Below are positions 38,785 through 47,876 of a stretch of 64,000 bases of DNA, one piece after another (the first letter of the stretch is position 1; the number at the start of each line of letters is the position of its first letter). Source of the stretch: Corynebacterium sp. HMSC036D02 (GTDB lineage Bacteria; Actinomycetota; Actinomycetes; Mycobacteriales; Mycobacteriaceae); assembly GCF_001836165.1 (NCBI RefSeq), contig NZ_KV827706.1, positions 62,001 to 126,000 on the forward strand, read 5' to 3'. Below the pieces are notes generated by a model. The model was not told the origin of the DNA, did not search any database, and worked only from the letters and a program-made list of their open reading frames with translations. The position numbers and the translations under genes were made by a program.

Positions 38785-38933
38785 ATTTGTGGAGCTTAAA
38801 ACACCTTATGAGCTGCGCGCATTAGAAAAAATGTTCCTGTGGAAAACCTTATCCCAGGTGCCTCTTTTCTGTACTGGCGTTTCTATTTCGAGGCTTTCGG
38901 GAACCGGGGCCTGTGAAAACTTGACCGCCTCGC

Positions 38934-38939
38934 TATACT
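38934..38939 (+). promoter_or_regulatory. -10 element of the ileS T-box transcript
   Basis: TATACT, with CTGTGA (38911-38916) 17 nt before it as a weak -35. Transcription would start near 38946, just before the T-box stem I. Confidence 0.6.
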
Positions 38940-38950
38940 TTTAGGCGTAT

Positions 38951-39130
38951 GCAGTGAGCCGGCTATCACCGGGGAGCATTCCGGAAGAACGTGAGGCGCG
39001 TGAGTGCCGCATTATTAGAACCGGGCGGGTAAGGACCGTCATCTCCTTCACATCAACGAAGCGGGGCGCCTCGGCGCCCAAGCGGGGTGGTACCGCGAGC
39101 CGCAAGGCGCGTCCCCGCCACAGCGAACGA
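38951..39130 (+). promoter_or_regulatory. T-box riboswitch (tRNA-Ile sensing), ultrashort stem I
   Basis: The T-box sequence AAGCGGGGTGGTACCGCG is at 39080-39097, with the tRNA-acceptor-pairing TGGT at 39088-39091. A short stem I (CCGG near 38959-38962 with CCGG near 38969-38972) presents ATC (38965-38967, then A) in its loop as the isoleucine specifier codon. This is the ultrashort, translation-type T-box known from actinobacterial ileS. The complementary GCGGGG/CCCCGC pair (39082-39087 with 39113-39118) fits the antisequestor or sequestor switch near the ribosome site. Confidence 0.88.
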
Positions 39131-39146
39131 GTGAAGGAATTTTTAG

Positions 39147-42100
39147 ATGAGTAATAACCCCGCGAACGTCGGCAGTGTTTATCCCAAAGTCGATATGACT
39201 GCTGGGTCTTCCCGTTTCCCCGATATGGAGCAGGAGGTCCAGAAGTACTGGAAGGCCGACGACACCTTTAAAGCCAGCCTCGAACAGACAGAGGGCTGCC
39301 CCGAGTACGTCTTTTATGATGGCCCTCCCTTTGCCAACGGCCTGCCGCACTATGGCCACCTGCTGACCGGTTACGTCAAGGACATCGTCCCGCGCTACCG
39401 CACCATGGCCGGCAACCACGTCCCGCGCGTCTTCGGCTGGGACACCCACGGCCTGCCAGCGGAGCTGGAGGCAGAAAAGCAGCTCGGCATCACGGATAAG
39501 GCCCAGATTGAGGAGATGGGCCTGGAGAAGTTCAACGAGTACTGCGCCAAGTCCGTCCTCGAATACACCGATGAGTGGGAAGAGTACGTTAACCGCCAGG
39601 CTCGCTGGGTGGACTTCGAGAACGGCTACAAGACCATGGACTTGAACTACATGGAGTCCGTGATGTGGGCGTTTAAGGAGCTCTATGACAAGGGCCTGAT
39701 CTACCAGGGCTTTAGGGTTTTGCCGTACTCCTGGGCTGAGCACACCTCGCTGTCCAACCAGGAGACGCGCCTGGATGATTCCTACAAGATGCGCCAGGAC
39801 CCAACCCTGACGGTCACCTTCCCGGTGGCGGGTGCTGTGAAAGGAAGCGCGGCGGAGAAGACGCTGGCGGATAACGCCGAGCTTGCCGACGCCTCCTTCC
39901 TCGCCTGGACCACCACCCCGTGGACCCTGCCGTCCAACTTGGCTTTGGCGGTCCACCCGGAGGTTGATTACGTCCTGTTCAAGGCCACCGAGGGCGACTT
40001 TGCTGGCCGCACCTTCATCATGGCCGAGGCGCTCACCGGCACCCTGGCCAAGGAGCTGGGTGAGGCGGAAGTCCTCAAGACGTTCAAGGGCGCTGAGCTG
40101 GAGGGCTTTAAGTACCAGCCCATCTTCGATTTCTTCCCGGATGTCGAGAACGCCTACCAACTGCTGCTGGCGGACTACGTCACCACTGAGGACGGTACTG
40201 GTGTGGTCCACCAGGCTCCGGCCTTCGGTGAGGACGATATGCTCACCTGCCAGAAGTATGGTGTGGGCCTGGTCATTCCGGTGGACGAGGACGGTAAGTT
40301 CACCTCGCAGGTGCCACCTTATGAGGGACAGTTGGTCTTCGATGCTAACAAGGCCATCATCAAGGACCTAAAGGAAGCTGGCCGCGTGGTGCGCCACGTG
40401 ACCATCGAGCACTCCTACCCGCACTCCTGGCGCTCCGGGGAGCCGCTCATCTACATGGCGCTGCCGGCATGGTTCGTCAAGGTGACCGAGTTCCGTGACC
40501 GCATGGTGGAGCTCAACCACAATGAGATTGAGTGGCTGCCGGAGCACATCCGCGACGGCCAGTTCGGTAAGTGGCTGGAGGGCGCTCGCGATTGGAACAT
40601 CTCCCGTACCCGCTACTGGGGCGCTCCGATCCCGGCGTGGATCTCCGATGATCCGGAGTACCCGCGCGTGGATGTCTACGGCTCCCTGGATGAGCTGGAG
40701 CGTGACTTCGGCGTGCGCCCCACCAGCCTGCACCGCCCGCACATCGATGAGCTGACCCGCCCGAACCCGGATGACCCGACGGGCAAGTCCATGATGCGCC
40801 GCGTACCAGACGTGTTGGACTGCTGGTTCGAGTCCGGTTCCATGCCGTTTGCGCAGAAGCACTACCCGTTCGAGAACAAGGAGTGGTTTGAGACCCACTC
40901 GCCGTCGGACTTCATCGTGGAGTACTCCGGTCAGACTCGCGGCTGGTTCTACGTCATGCATGCGCTGTCCACCGCGCTCTTTGACCGCCCAGCCTACAAA
41001 AAGGTTGTGGCCCACGGCATCGTTCTGGGCAATGACGGCTTGAAGATGTCCAAGTCCAAGGGCAATTACCCGAACGTCAACGAGGTCTTTGACCGTGATG
41101 GTTCGGATGCGATGCGCTGGTTCCTTATGTCCTCGCCGATCTTGCGCGGTGGCAACCTCATCGTCACCGAGCAGGGCATCCGTGAGGGCGTGCGCCAGGC
41201 TATCCTGCCGATCTGGAATGCCTACACCTTCCTGCAGCTCTACGCTTCCCAGGACGCGAAGTTCGATGTCAGCTCCACCAACGTGCTGGACCGCTACATC
41301 TTGGCCAAGACGCATGACTTAGTGAAGAACACGAATGATGCGCTGGCGAATACCGATATTGCCTCGGCGACCGAGGAGGTTCGTCTCTTCGCGGATGCCT
41401 TGACCAACTGGTACGTGCGCCGCTCCCGCGACCGTTTCTGGGAGGGCGAGGAGACCCACGCGGAGGCTTTCAACACCCTCTACACGGTGCTGGAGACTGT
41501 TTCCCGCGTGGTGGCTCCGCTGCTGCCGCACGTGGCTGAGGTCATCTACCGTGGCCTGACCGGTGAGCGCTCTGTGCACTTGGCCTCCTACCCGAAAGCT
41601 GAGGACTACCCGGCTGACGCGAACCTGGTAGCCGCCATGGACGCCACCCGCGCGGTGGCTTCGGCGGCGTCGTCTGTGCGCAAGTCCAATAAGCTGCGCA
41701 ACCGCCTGCCGCTGCCGAAGCTGACCGTGGCGATGCCGGACTCGGCCCGTTTGGCTGACTTCAAGGACATCATCCGCGATGAGGTCAACGTGAAGGACGT
41801 TGAGCTTACCGATGACGTCGATGAGGTAGGCACCTTCGAGGTGGTCTGCAACGCCAAGGTGGCAGGCCCGCGCTTGGGCAAGGACGTGCAGCGCGCCATC
41901 AAGAGCCTGAAGGCGGGCAACTACGAGCGTGACGGCGCGGAGGTTATCGTCGACGGCGATATCCGCCTCACCGCGGATGAGTACACGGAGCGTCTTAAGG
42001 CTGCGAACCCGGAGTCCACGGCGCGCGTGGACGGCGTGGATGGCCTAGTGGTTCTGGATACCAACGTCACCGAAGAGCTCGAGGCTGAGGGCTGGGCGGC

Positions 42101-42344
42101 GGATGTCATCCGCGGCCTGCAGGATGCCCGCAAGGCCGAGGACTTCGTGGTCACCGACCGCATCACCGTGGTCCTGTCTGTCCCGGCGGAGAAGGAAGAG
42201 TGGGCCAACCGCCACCGCGAGCACATCGCGGCAGAGGTGCTCGCTGTCGACTTCACTGTGACGACTGAGGCCCTCGAGGCTAGTGCTGGCCAGAACGTCC
42301 ACGACGTTCTGAAGGGCGTAACCGCCACGGTGGCCAAGGCCTAA
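39147..42344 (+). CDS. ileS: Isoleucyl-tRNA synthetase
   Basis: A 1065-residue class I aminoacyl-tRNA synthetase. The HIGH motif is HYGH in [16 protein letters not shown] (near 60), the editing domain shows [13 protein letters not shown] (near 252), the KMSKS loop is [12 protein letters not shown] (near 632), and the [16 protein letters not shown] block (near 750) opens the anticodon domain. The length and C-terminal region are of the longer, eukaryote-like IleRS type found in actinobacteria. It is controlled by the T-box upstream. Confidence 0.97.
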   Translation: MSNNPANVGSVYPKVDMTAGSSRFPDMEQEVQKYWKADDTFKASLEQTEGCPEYVFYDGPPFANGLPHYGHLLTGYVKDIVPRYRTMAGNHVPRVFGWDTHGLPAELEAEKQLGITDKAQIEEMGLEKFNEYCAKSVLEYTDEWEEYVNRQARWVDFENGYKTMDLNYMESVMWAFKELYDKGLIYQGFRVLPYSWAEHTSLSNQETRLDDSYKMRQDPTLTVTFPVAGAVKGSAAEKTLADNAELADASFLAWTTTPWTLPSNLALAVHPEVDYVLFKATEGDFAGRTFIMAEALTGTLAKELGEAEVLKTFKGAELEGFKYQPIFDFFPDVENAYQLLLADYVTTEDGTGVVHQAPAFGEDDMLTCQKYGVGLVIPVDEDGKFTSQVPPYEGQLVFDANKAIIKDLKEAGRVVRHVTIEHSYPHSWRSGEPLIYMALPAWFVKVTEFRDRMVELNHNEIEWLPEHIRDGQFGKWLEGARDWNISRTRYWGAPIPAWISDDPEYPRVDVYGSLDELERDFGVRPTSLHRPHIDELTRPNPDDPTGKSMMRRVPDVLDCWFESGSMPFAQKHYPFENKEWFETHSPSDFIVEYSGQTRGWFYVMHALSTALFDRPAYKKVVAHGIVLGNDGLKMSKSKGNYPNVNEVFDRDGSDAMRWFLMSSPILRGGNLIVTEQGIREGVRQAILPIWNAYTFLQLYASQDAKFDVSSTNVLDRYILAKTHDLVKNTNDALANTDIASATEEVRLFADALTNWYVRRSRDRFWEGEETHAEAFNTLYTVLETVSRVVAPLLPHVAEVIYRGLTGERSVHLASYPKAEDYPADANLVAAMDATRAVASAASSVRKSNKLRNRLPLPKLTVAMPDSARLADFKDIIRDEVNVKDVELTDDVDEVGTFEVVCNAKVAGPRLGKDVQRAIKSLKAGNYERDGAEVIVDGDIRLTADEYTERLKAANPESTARVDGVDGLVVLDTNVTEELEAEGWAADVIRGLQDARKAEDFVVTDRITVVLSVPAEKEEWANRHREHIAAEVLAVDFTVTTEALEASAGQNVHDVLKGVTATVAKA

Positions 42345-42371
42345 GACCGCAACTGCTTAATCGCGGACAGA

Positions 42372-42411
42372 GAAAAGCTCCGCTTCCCGGACGTGGGAGG
42401 CGGAGCTTTTA
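42372..42411. terminator. Bidirectional terminator between ileS and the MFS gene
   Basis: AAAAGCTCCGC (about 42373-42383) pairs with GCGGAGCTTTT (about 42400-42410). A-rich and T-rich flanks allow use by both convergent genes. Confidence 0.82.
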
Positions 42412-42473
42412 GTGTCTGTGCACAGGTAGCGCAGGGCGGCCCAGGGGTGGGCGCCGCGACTGGTGGGGCGGTG

Positions 42474-43844
42474 CTAGCGGCGGGTGCCGGGCAGGTGCGC
42501 GCGCCAGGCAAGGATGACGTTGATGAGGCAGACCAGTGCCAAGAAGCTACCGATGCTGAACAACGCGGTGAAACCGATGTAGGGCGCGAGTGCGCTGAAG
42601 GCCATGGGGATGAAAAAGCCGGTGTAGGAAATGGAGTAGTACACGGCGGTCAGGCCGGCGAGCTCGCGCTCGCCCGCGATGCGCTGGACCTCAGACAAAC
42701 CGGCGACGAGAGCTAGGCCGTATCCCGCACCCATCGTCGCGGCGGCGGCGATGCCGAGCGGCAGGGAGAGCGAGTGGGCGGCGAAGGCCCCGAGGATGGC
42801 GCCGACGGTGATGACGAACATGGCCAGTGCCGAAGCACGCGCAGACTGATGGGTATCCACGAGTCGGCCCACCATCTGGACGGCGACACCGCAGCCCAGC
42901 GTGATGACAGTCATCAGGCCGGAGAAAGCAATCGGGGCATCACCTGCTGAATCGGACAAGAGCTGTGGCAGGAGTGCATAGGCAGCTCCGGCGCAACCGA
43001 ATACCCACGGGGCCACGGGGACGACGACGCGCAGGAAACGCTTGTGAGCAACGGCCGGGATATGCAGCATTTCCAGCATGTCGCGCACCCGAAGTTCCAA
43101 GACTGTGGTCTTGACATCGCCCCGGGTGGGCTGGCGGGTCTCCGGGGTATGCAGGATCCACACGGCGGTCAGCAATGTGAGCAGCATGTGGAGGATATAA
43201 GCCGTGTGCGTTGGCCACGGACCCCACTGGGCGAGTACCGAAGCGATACCTGCGCCGACGAGGAAGCCTGCAGTCAAGCACAAGGAAGCCTTGCGAGCGC
43301 CTGCCGCCGGGTCTCCGCCAGCACGCGTGATGAGCTCCGTAATCCAGGTTGAGCCCACGGCCATGACTAATCCCAAGGCCATGCCGCACAGGACACGCCC
43401 CAACGCAATGATGAGTGGCTCGTTAGGAGCGATGGATAGCAAGAAAGAGCCCGCCAATGACAGCGGTGCTGCGGGAAGCAGCAGGGGGCGGCGGCCAAGC
43501 AGATCAGACAGTGGGCCGCCAATCAACAGGGCGGGGATAATACCTACGACATATGCGGCCAAGAGCCCATTGACCGTAACCTGGGAAAAATTCGAGGTCT
43601 CGCGGTACATCACTAGCAGCGGGGTGAACTCGTTTCCGCCCCACGCCACGGCGATCATGGAACCGGCGACGGGGAACCACGCGCGCGTTGACAGTGAAGT
43701 TTCGGGGGAGTGGATGGGTGAGCCTGCGGAGACTGAGCTTTCAGTGCCTTCAGAGCTTTCAGCAATGGTGTTGGCTTCTGTACGGGCGTCGGATTGGGTA
43801 GCGGGCGCCTCGACAAGCGGGTTCGAATGCGCGGAGACAGTCAC
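42474..43844 (-). CDS. Major facilitator superfamily transporter
   Basis: A 456-residue transporter with twelve predicted membrane helices. A Ser/Glu-rich cytoplasmic N-terminus (about 1-52) is followed by the first helix. The MFS loop motif between helices 2 and 3 reads GGPLSDLLGRRPLLL (about 107-121). The substrate cannot be told from sequence. GTG 43844 overlaps the gntR stop by 4 nt, so the pair is one operon and the regulator probably senses the transported compound. Confidence 0.88.
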   Translation of the reverse strand: MTVSAHSNPLVEAPATQSDARTEANTIAESSEGTESSVSAGSPIHSPETSLSTRAWFPVAGSMIAVAWGGNEFTPLLVMYRETSNFSQVTVNGLLAAYVVGIIPALLIGGPLSDLLGRRPLLLPAAPLSLAGSFLLSIAPNEPLIIALGRVLCGMALGLVMAVGSTWITELITRAGGDPAAGARKASLCLTAGFLVGAGIASVLAQWGPWPTHTAYILHMLLTLLTAVWILHTPETRQPTRGDVKTTVLELRVRDMLEMLHIPAVAHKRFLRVVVPVAPWVFGCAGAAYALLPQLLSDSAGDAPIAFSGLMTVITLGCGVAVQMVGRLVDTHQSARASALAMFVITVGAILGAFAAHSLSLPLGIAAAATMGAGYGLALVAGLSEVQRIAGERELAGLTAVYYSISYTGFFIPMAFSALAPYIGFTALFSIGSFLALVCLINVILAWRAHLPGTRR

Positions 43845-44482
43845 AGTTGCTTCCTTGAGGAGTTGAGGTGGGAGTGGAGTTCGGTGAGGTAGGAGTCGAT
43901 GTCGCCGGTGCGAAGGGCGTCGGCAAGCACGGCGTGTTGAGCTACGAAGGCGCGTGCCTTTTCAACGCTGCGGCCAATGGCCGTGGCGGTAAATCGCTGT
44001 TGGCGCTCGCGCAGCGTGTGGCCGAGGTGCGCCAGCAGGCGGTTGCCGCCGTTGTCCATGATGGTCTGGTGAAACTTTGCGTCTAGTTGGGTGTAGGTGC
44101 CCAAATCAGAATTGTTGAGGGCTGCCCTTTGCTCATCGATGGTGGCATCGAGGACATCGGCAATGAGTTCACGTTCCTCGGTGGATAGCTCACAGATGTG
44201 TCGGGCAGAGTTTTCATCCACGAGGAGGCGGGCCTCGTAGACCTCTCGGATTTCGCGGGGGCTGATGGGCACGACCAACGCGCCGCGTTTGGGGTAGAGC
44301 TTTAAAAAGCCTTCCACCTCCAAGCGGAGGAAAGCCTCGCGCACCGGGGTTCGGCTCATCCCTAGCTCGGCGGCAAGGGCGGCTTCGGAGAGCATGTCCG
44401 AGTCATCGACCTCGTCATCGATGATGCGGCGCTTGAGGTGCTCATAGGCCCTTTCTGCGGCAGGTACCTTGTCTTTTTGCAT
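43841..44482 (-). CDS. GntR family (FCD-type) transcriptional regulator
   Basis: A 213-residue regulator. The N-terminal winged helix (about 5-70) has LSEAALAAELGMSRTPVREA, the typical GntR recognition helix. The C-terminal all-helical FCD domain (about 78-205) has the metal or ligand residues in DAKFHQTIMDNGGN and the later LADALRTGD with nearby His. I start at ATG 44482; ATG 44497 would add five residues, and both starts lie inside a perfect inverted repeat, so the protein probably controls itself and the MFS gene. Confidence 0.88.
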   Translation of the reverse strand: MQKDKVPAAERAYEHLKRRIIDDEVDDSDMLSEAALAAELGMSRTPVREAFLRLEVEGFLKLYPKRGALVVPISPREIREVYEARLLVDENSARHICELSTEERELIADVLDATIDEQRAALNNSDLGTYTQLDAKFHQTIMDNGGNRLLAHLGHTLRERQQRFTATAIGRSVEKARAFVAQHAVLADALRTGDIDSYLTELHSHLNSSRKQL

Positions 44483-44499
44483 GCATACATGATGCATGC
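44479..44499. promoter_or_regulatory. Perfect inverted repeat, probable GntR operator
   Basis: GCATGCAT (44479-44486) and ATGCATGC (44492-44499) are perfect inverted arms around ACATG. The position over the translation start of the regulator fits an autorepressor site. Confidence 0.65.
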
Positions 44500-44605
44500 A
44501 TGCGGGGCTTGGTGTCTAGCGTCACGCGCCAATCGTGGGGCATAGATCACTCCTGCCGTGCATGAGAGCTAGTTCTCTTTGCCTGCCTAGGGCTTCCTTG
44601 TTGAT

Positions 44606-44625
44606 GCGAATATATGTTTTAGACT
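44606..44625 (+). promoter_or_regulatory. dinB promoter with LexA-like box
   Basis: TAGACT (44620-44625) lies 7 nt before the dinB ATG, a leaderless start; TTGTTG (44598-44603) is 16 nt further up. GCGAATATATGTTTTA (44606-44621), overlapping the -10, matches 10 of 14 positions of the corynebacterial LexA box. The promoter is well supported, the operator less so. Confidence 0.5.
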
Positions 44626-44632
44626 TGTAGCT

Positions 44633-46078
44633 ATGCAGCGCTGGGTTCTTCACATCGACATGGATGCATTTTTTGCGTCGGTGGAGCAGCTCACCCGCCC
44701 CACCCTCCGCGGCCGGCCGGTGCTGGTAGGAGGGACATCCGGCCGCGGAGTCGTTGCAGGTGCGTCCTATGAGGCGCGCGCTTATGGCGCGCATTCCGCC
44801 ATGCCCATGTTTCGTGCGCAGCAGCTCGTGGGGTATCAAGCCGTGGTGGTGCAACCGCGCCGAGCAGTCTATTCGGCGGCCTCGCGCCGGGTATTTGGGA
44901 TCATTGCGGAGCACGCTGGGGTCATCGAGCAGCTTTCCATCGATGAGGCCTTCATGGAACCGGCAGCACTCTTCGGAGCCACGCCCGCGGAGGTACGCGA
45001 CTGGTCGGAGAACTTGCGCCGAGTGATTAGAGCGGAGACGGGCCTACCCAGCTCTATCGGTGCAGGTGCGGGAAAGCAGAGCGCGAAGATTGCGTCCGGA
45101 GAGGCGAAACCGGACGGCACTTTCGTTGTCCCGCACGAGCGTTTCGACGAGCTGATTCACCCGCTGCCGGTGGGCAAGCTCTGGGGTGCGGGGCCGGTCA
45201 CCCAGCAGAAGCTCGCCGCGATTGGTGTGGAGACCATCGGCCAACTAGCGGCGATGAGCCGCAAGGAAGTCGAAATCTCACTCGGCAACGTGGTGGGTGT
45301 GCAGTTGTGGGAACTTGCCCAAGGAATTGATGAGCGCCCCGTTGCCCCGCGTGCGATTGCCAAACAAATCTCCACCGAGTTCACCTATCCCACCGACTTG
45401 CGCACGGCAGCGGAGGTGGATGCGGCGCTAATCCGCGCGGCGCATGGCGCTCATTCCCGTTTGCTCAAGGATGGGCGCGGCGCGCGCACAGTGACGGTGA
45501 AGCTGCGGATGGCGGACTTTCACATTGAGTCACGCTCAGCCACCTTGCCCTATGCCACCGATGATCTGAAGGTGCTCGAAGCCAAAGCACTGAGCTTGGC
45601 TCGCTACCCAGAAGAACTCGGTCCCATCAGGCTGGTGGGCGTGAGCTATTCAGGGTTGGAGGAGGCCCGCCAAGACGTGCTCTTCCCGGAACTAGACCGT
45701 GAGATCGTACGCAAAGCCCCGGACACGGACTATGAAACCGGGGTTAGTGATTATCTGCCGGGCAGCACGTCCGCCCCGGTCAAAGTCTCCTCCACGGCGG
45801 ATGCCGAGGAATCGTCGAGCCGCAGGTGGCGCGCTACTCAGGACGTTTATCACCCCGATTTCGGCCACGGCTGGATTCAGGGCGCGGGCCACGGGGTGGT
45901 CAGCGTCCGCTTTGAAACCCGCGCTACGGGCCCGGGGTTTGTGCGCTCTTTTGCGACTGAGGATGAAAACCTCCGTCCGGCCGATCCGCTGAACTCCTTG
46001 GCCTGGGAAGACATTCCGCCGGACGAAGACGCCGACCCTGAGGAGGCGGTGGAGGTCCCGCCACGCGAGGACAACTAG
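44633..46078 (+). CDS. dinB: DNA polymerase IV (Y-family translesion polymerase)
   Basis: A 481-residue error-prone polymerase. The first catalytic Asp is in HIDMDAFFASVEQ (residues 7-19), the second pair in LSIDEAFME (about 101-109). The helix-hairpin-helix (about 175-205) and little-finger domain follow. Residues about 390-481 form an extra C-terminal part (YHPDFGHGWIQGAGHG) common in actinobacterial DinB, with an acidic end. No canonical QLxLF clamp motif is obvious. Its stop overlaps the asparaginase stop in a shared CTAG. Confidence 0.93.
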   Translation: MQRWVLHIDMDAFFASVEQLTRPTLRGRPVLVGGTSGRGVVAGASYEARAYGAHSAMPMFRAQQLVGYQAVVVQPRRAVYSAASRRVFGIIAEHAGVIEQLSIDEAFMEPAALFGATPAEVRDWSENLRRVIRAETGLPSSIGAGAGKQSAKIASGEAKPDGTFVVPHERFDELIHPLPVGKLWGAGPVTQQKLAAIGVETIGQLAAMSRKEVEISLGNVVGVQLWELAQGIDERPVAPRAIAKQISTEFTYPTDLRTAAEVDAALIRAAHGAHSRLLKDGRGARTVTVKLRMADFHIESRSATLPYATDDLKVLEAKALSLARYPEELGPIRLVGVSYSGLEEARQDVLFPELDREIVRKAPDTDYETGVSDYLPGSTSAPVKVSSTADAEESSSRRWRATQDVYHPDFGHGWIQGAGHGVVSVRFETRATGPGFVRSFATEDENLRPADPLNSLAWEDIPPDEDADPEEAVEVPPREDN

Positions 46079-47010
46079 CCCGCAGTATAAGCCGTGGCGG
46101 AGGGGGCAGTGCTAAACATCTCTGCCACCGGCGTGCCGGTAGCGAGTGCCGCGGCGAGCATAATGCGGGCTTGCCCGGCGCGGAATCCGCCGGCGGCCAC
46201 CGCGCCCATCTCTCCCAAGGTGGCGCCACCGCCAGCGCCGCCATAGGCCAGCTTGGTATTCCCGTAGGGGGTTCGGGTGCTGATCACCACGGGAATGCCC
46301 GCCTGCAGCGCGCGGGCCACCCCGGCACCCATTTCCGCGCCCATGTTTCCGGAGCCCATGGCCTCGATGACGAGGCCGCGGGTGTGGGGGAGGGAGGCGT
46401 CGACAAGCGTGGCACCGGCACCCGGGTAGGCTGCGATGATCTCAACCGGATGTCCGGCCATCGGCGCTAAGGGGAGGAGAGGTACGGCGGAGTCTCCCAC
46501 CGGCAGTTCCTCGAAGCCGTTGAGCTGCGAAGTGTGCCACTTGCGCACGCCGCGACCAGGAATGGTCTTGCCGCCGAACTGCACCCACACGCCCGGCTTG
46601 CCGGAGCGCAGAAGCTCGTAGGCCTCGCGCAGGTTGCGTGGGCCATCGCCGGACGGGTGGTCGAAGGCGCGCTGTGCGCCGGTGAGCACGATAGGGCCAT
46701 CGCCCACGTCAAAAAGGGACAAGGCCAGCGCGGTCTCCTCCAAGGAATCCGTGCCATGCGTGATGAGCACACCGTCAATGTCCGGGCGGGCGAGCTGTTC
46801 GCGAACGCACAACAGGAGCTCATCGAGGTCGGCCAGCGTAATTGAGCTGGAATCTAGTGCGCGGAACTCCACTACTTCGATGTCGTGCGCGCCGGCGTCA
46901 GTGCCCAGAGAGGCGGCCAGCTGCTGACCGCTGACGGTGGGAACTAGGGAACCGTCACGGACCGTCGTACAAGCGATGGTGCCGCCGGTGGCGATGAGGG
47001 CAAACGTCAT
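46075..47010 (-). CDS. L-asparaginase (type I/II family)
   Basis: A 311-residue bacterial-type asparaginase converting asparagine to aspartate and ammonia. Both catalytic threonine motifs are present, ATGGTIAC (residues 7-14, Thr10) and ITHGTDSLEETA (about 83-94, Thr-Asp pair). There is no signal peptide, so it is cytoplasmic. The C-terminal region is Gly/Ala-rich. A TAGCCT lies 6 nt before ATG, a possible leaderless promoter. Confidence 0.9.
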   Translation of the reverse strand: MTFALIATGGTIACTTVRDGSLVPTVSGQQLAASLGTDAGAHDIEVVEFRALDSSSITLADLDELLLCVREQLARPDIDGVLITHGTDSLEETALALSLFDVGDGPIVLTGAQRAFDHPSGDGPRNLREAYELLRSGKPGVWVQFGGKTIPGRGVRKWHTSQLNGFEELPVGDSAVPLLPLAPMAGHPVEIIAAYPGAGATLVDASLPHTRGLVIEAMGSGNMGAEMGAGVARALQAGIPVVISTRTPYGNTKLAYGGAGGGATLGEMGAVAAGGFRAGQARIMLAAALATGTPVAEMFSTAPSATAYTAG

Positions 47011-47045
47011 GCCAGCAGGCTACTACAGCCACGCACCTGCGCGGG

Positions 47046-47077
47046 AAACCCAGGGCTGGGTTTGCGGACGCTAGAGT
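47046..47077 (+). promoter_or_regulatory. Promoter region of the Mtb12-like gene with inverted repeat
   Basis: TAGAGT (47072-47077) is a likely -10. A perfect inverted repeat AAACCCA-GGGC-TGGGTTT (47046-47063) covers the -35 region and may be an operator. Confidence 0.35.
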
Positions 47078-47116
47078 AAAAGGGATAAACCACGATCCCC
47101 TACGTGAGGAGTATTT

Positions 47117-47749
47117 GTGAAATCCTTCAAGCTGAGCGCCGCCGTCCTGGCTCTGGGTGCCGCGACTGTCCTGTCTGCCTGCTCGTCTTCTGAGGATGCA
47201 GCGAGCGAGAACAGCACCGCCGCCAAGCCTTCGGGCGAAACCTCCGCCTCGCAGGTTGTCTCTACCGAGATGCCCACTGTGGAGCAGCTCAACGAGATTC
47301 TGGCCAAGGCAGCCGACCCGAATCTTCCCCAGGAAGAAAAGGTGCAGCTGGTCCAGGGTAGTGAGACGGCGCCGGAGCTTTTCGACGTCATGTCGCAGTC
47401 CCAGGCCGAATCCGGTGCCACCTTCGAGGTTGTGGCCCCGGTCATCCCGGGCCTCGTGCCGGATTCCGCGCTGGCGACCGTCCACATCAATACCCCGGAT
47501 GGCCAGCAGCAGACCGCCGACCAGGTGGAGTTCATCAACGAGGGTGGTACATGGAAGCTGTCTAAGACCTGGGCTTGTGTCTTGGTCACCAACATTGTCC
47601 CGCCGGAAGAGGTTCCGGAGATGTGCGCCGATTCCGTGCCGGAAGACGCAGCGGCGCCTGCCGACGCCCCCGATGAAGGCCAGGAAGCGCCTGCTGAGGA
47701 GGCCCCTGCCGACGCGCCTGCAGAGAGCGCTGAGGCCCCGGCTCAGTAA
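47117..47749 (+). CDS. Mtb12-like secreted lipoprotein
   Basis: A 210-residue exported protein. The signal peptide ends in a lipobox LSAC (about residues 19-22), so Cys22 should be lipidated. The central domain (about 45-165), with PTVEQLNEILAKAADPNL and a NEGGTWKLSKTWACVLV segment, resembles the low-molecular-weight antigen Mtb12 family. The C-terminal 45 residues are acidic and rich in Ala, Pro and Glu. GTG 47117 has GAGG upstream. Function unknown. Confidence 0.8.
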   Translation: MKSFKLSAAVLALGAATVLSACSSSEDAASENSTAAKPSGETSASQVVSTEMPTVEQLNEILAKAADPNLPQEEKVQLVQGSETAPELFDVMSQSQAESGATFEVVAPVIPGLVPDSALATVHINTPDGQQQTADQVEFINEGGTWKLSKTWACVLVTNIVPPEEVPEMCADSVPEDAAAPADAPDEGQEAPAEEAPADAPAESAEAPAQ

Positions 47750-47767
47750 GTTCGGCCGAGAAACCTA

Positions 47768-47820
47768 AGCGCCCACCACCCACTGGCTTTTCTGCCAGTC
47801 AGGTGGTGGGCGCTGTGTTG
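47768..47820. terminator. Large terminator hairpin, probably bidirectional
   Basis: AGCGCCCACCACC (47768-47780) pairs with GGTGGTGGGCGCT (47802-47814); an inner ACTGGC/GCCAGT pair extends the stem. It separates two lipoprotein genes that converge. Confidence 0.8.
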
Positions 47821-47876
47821 TCGGGAAACCGTGACGCGGCTTCCGCGTGCGGTGGCATAGGCGCCGAGCGCGCTAG

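Noticed and set aside
39048..40211. 387-codon open frame antisense to ileS
   Set aside because: It lies across the T-box and the ileS start, and has no coding evidence of its own.
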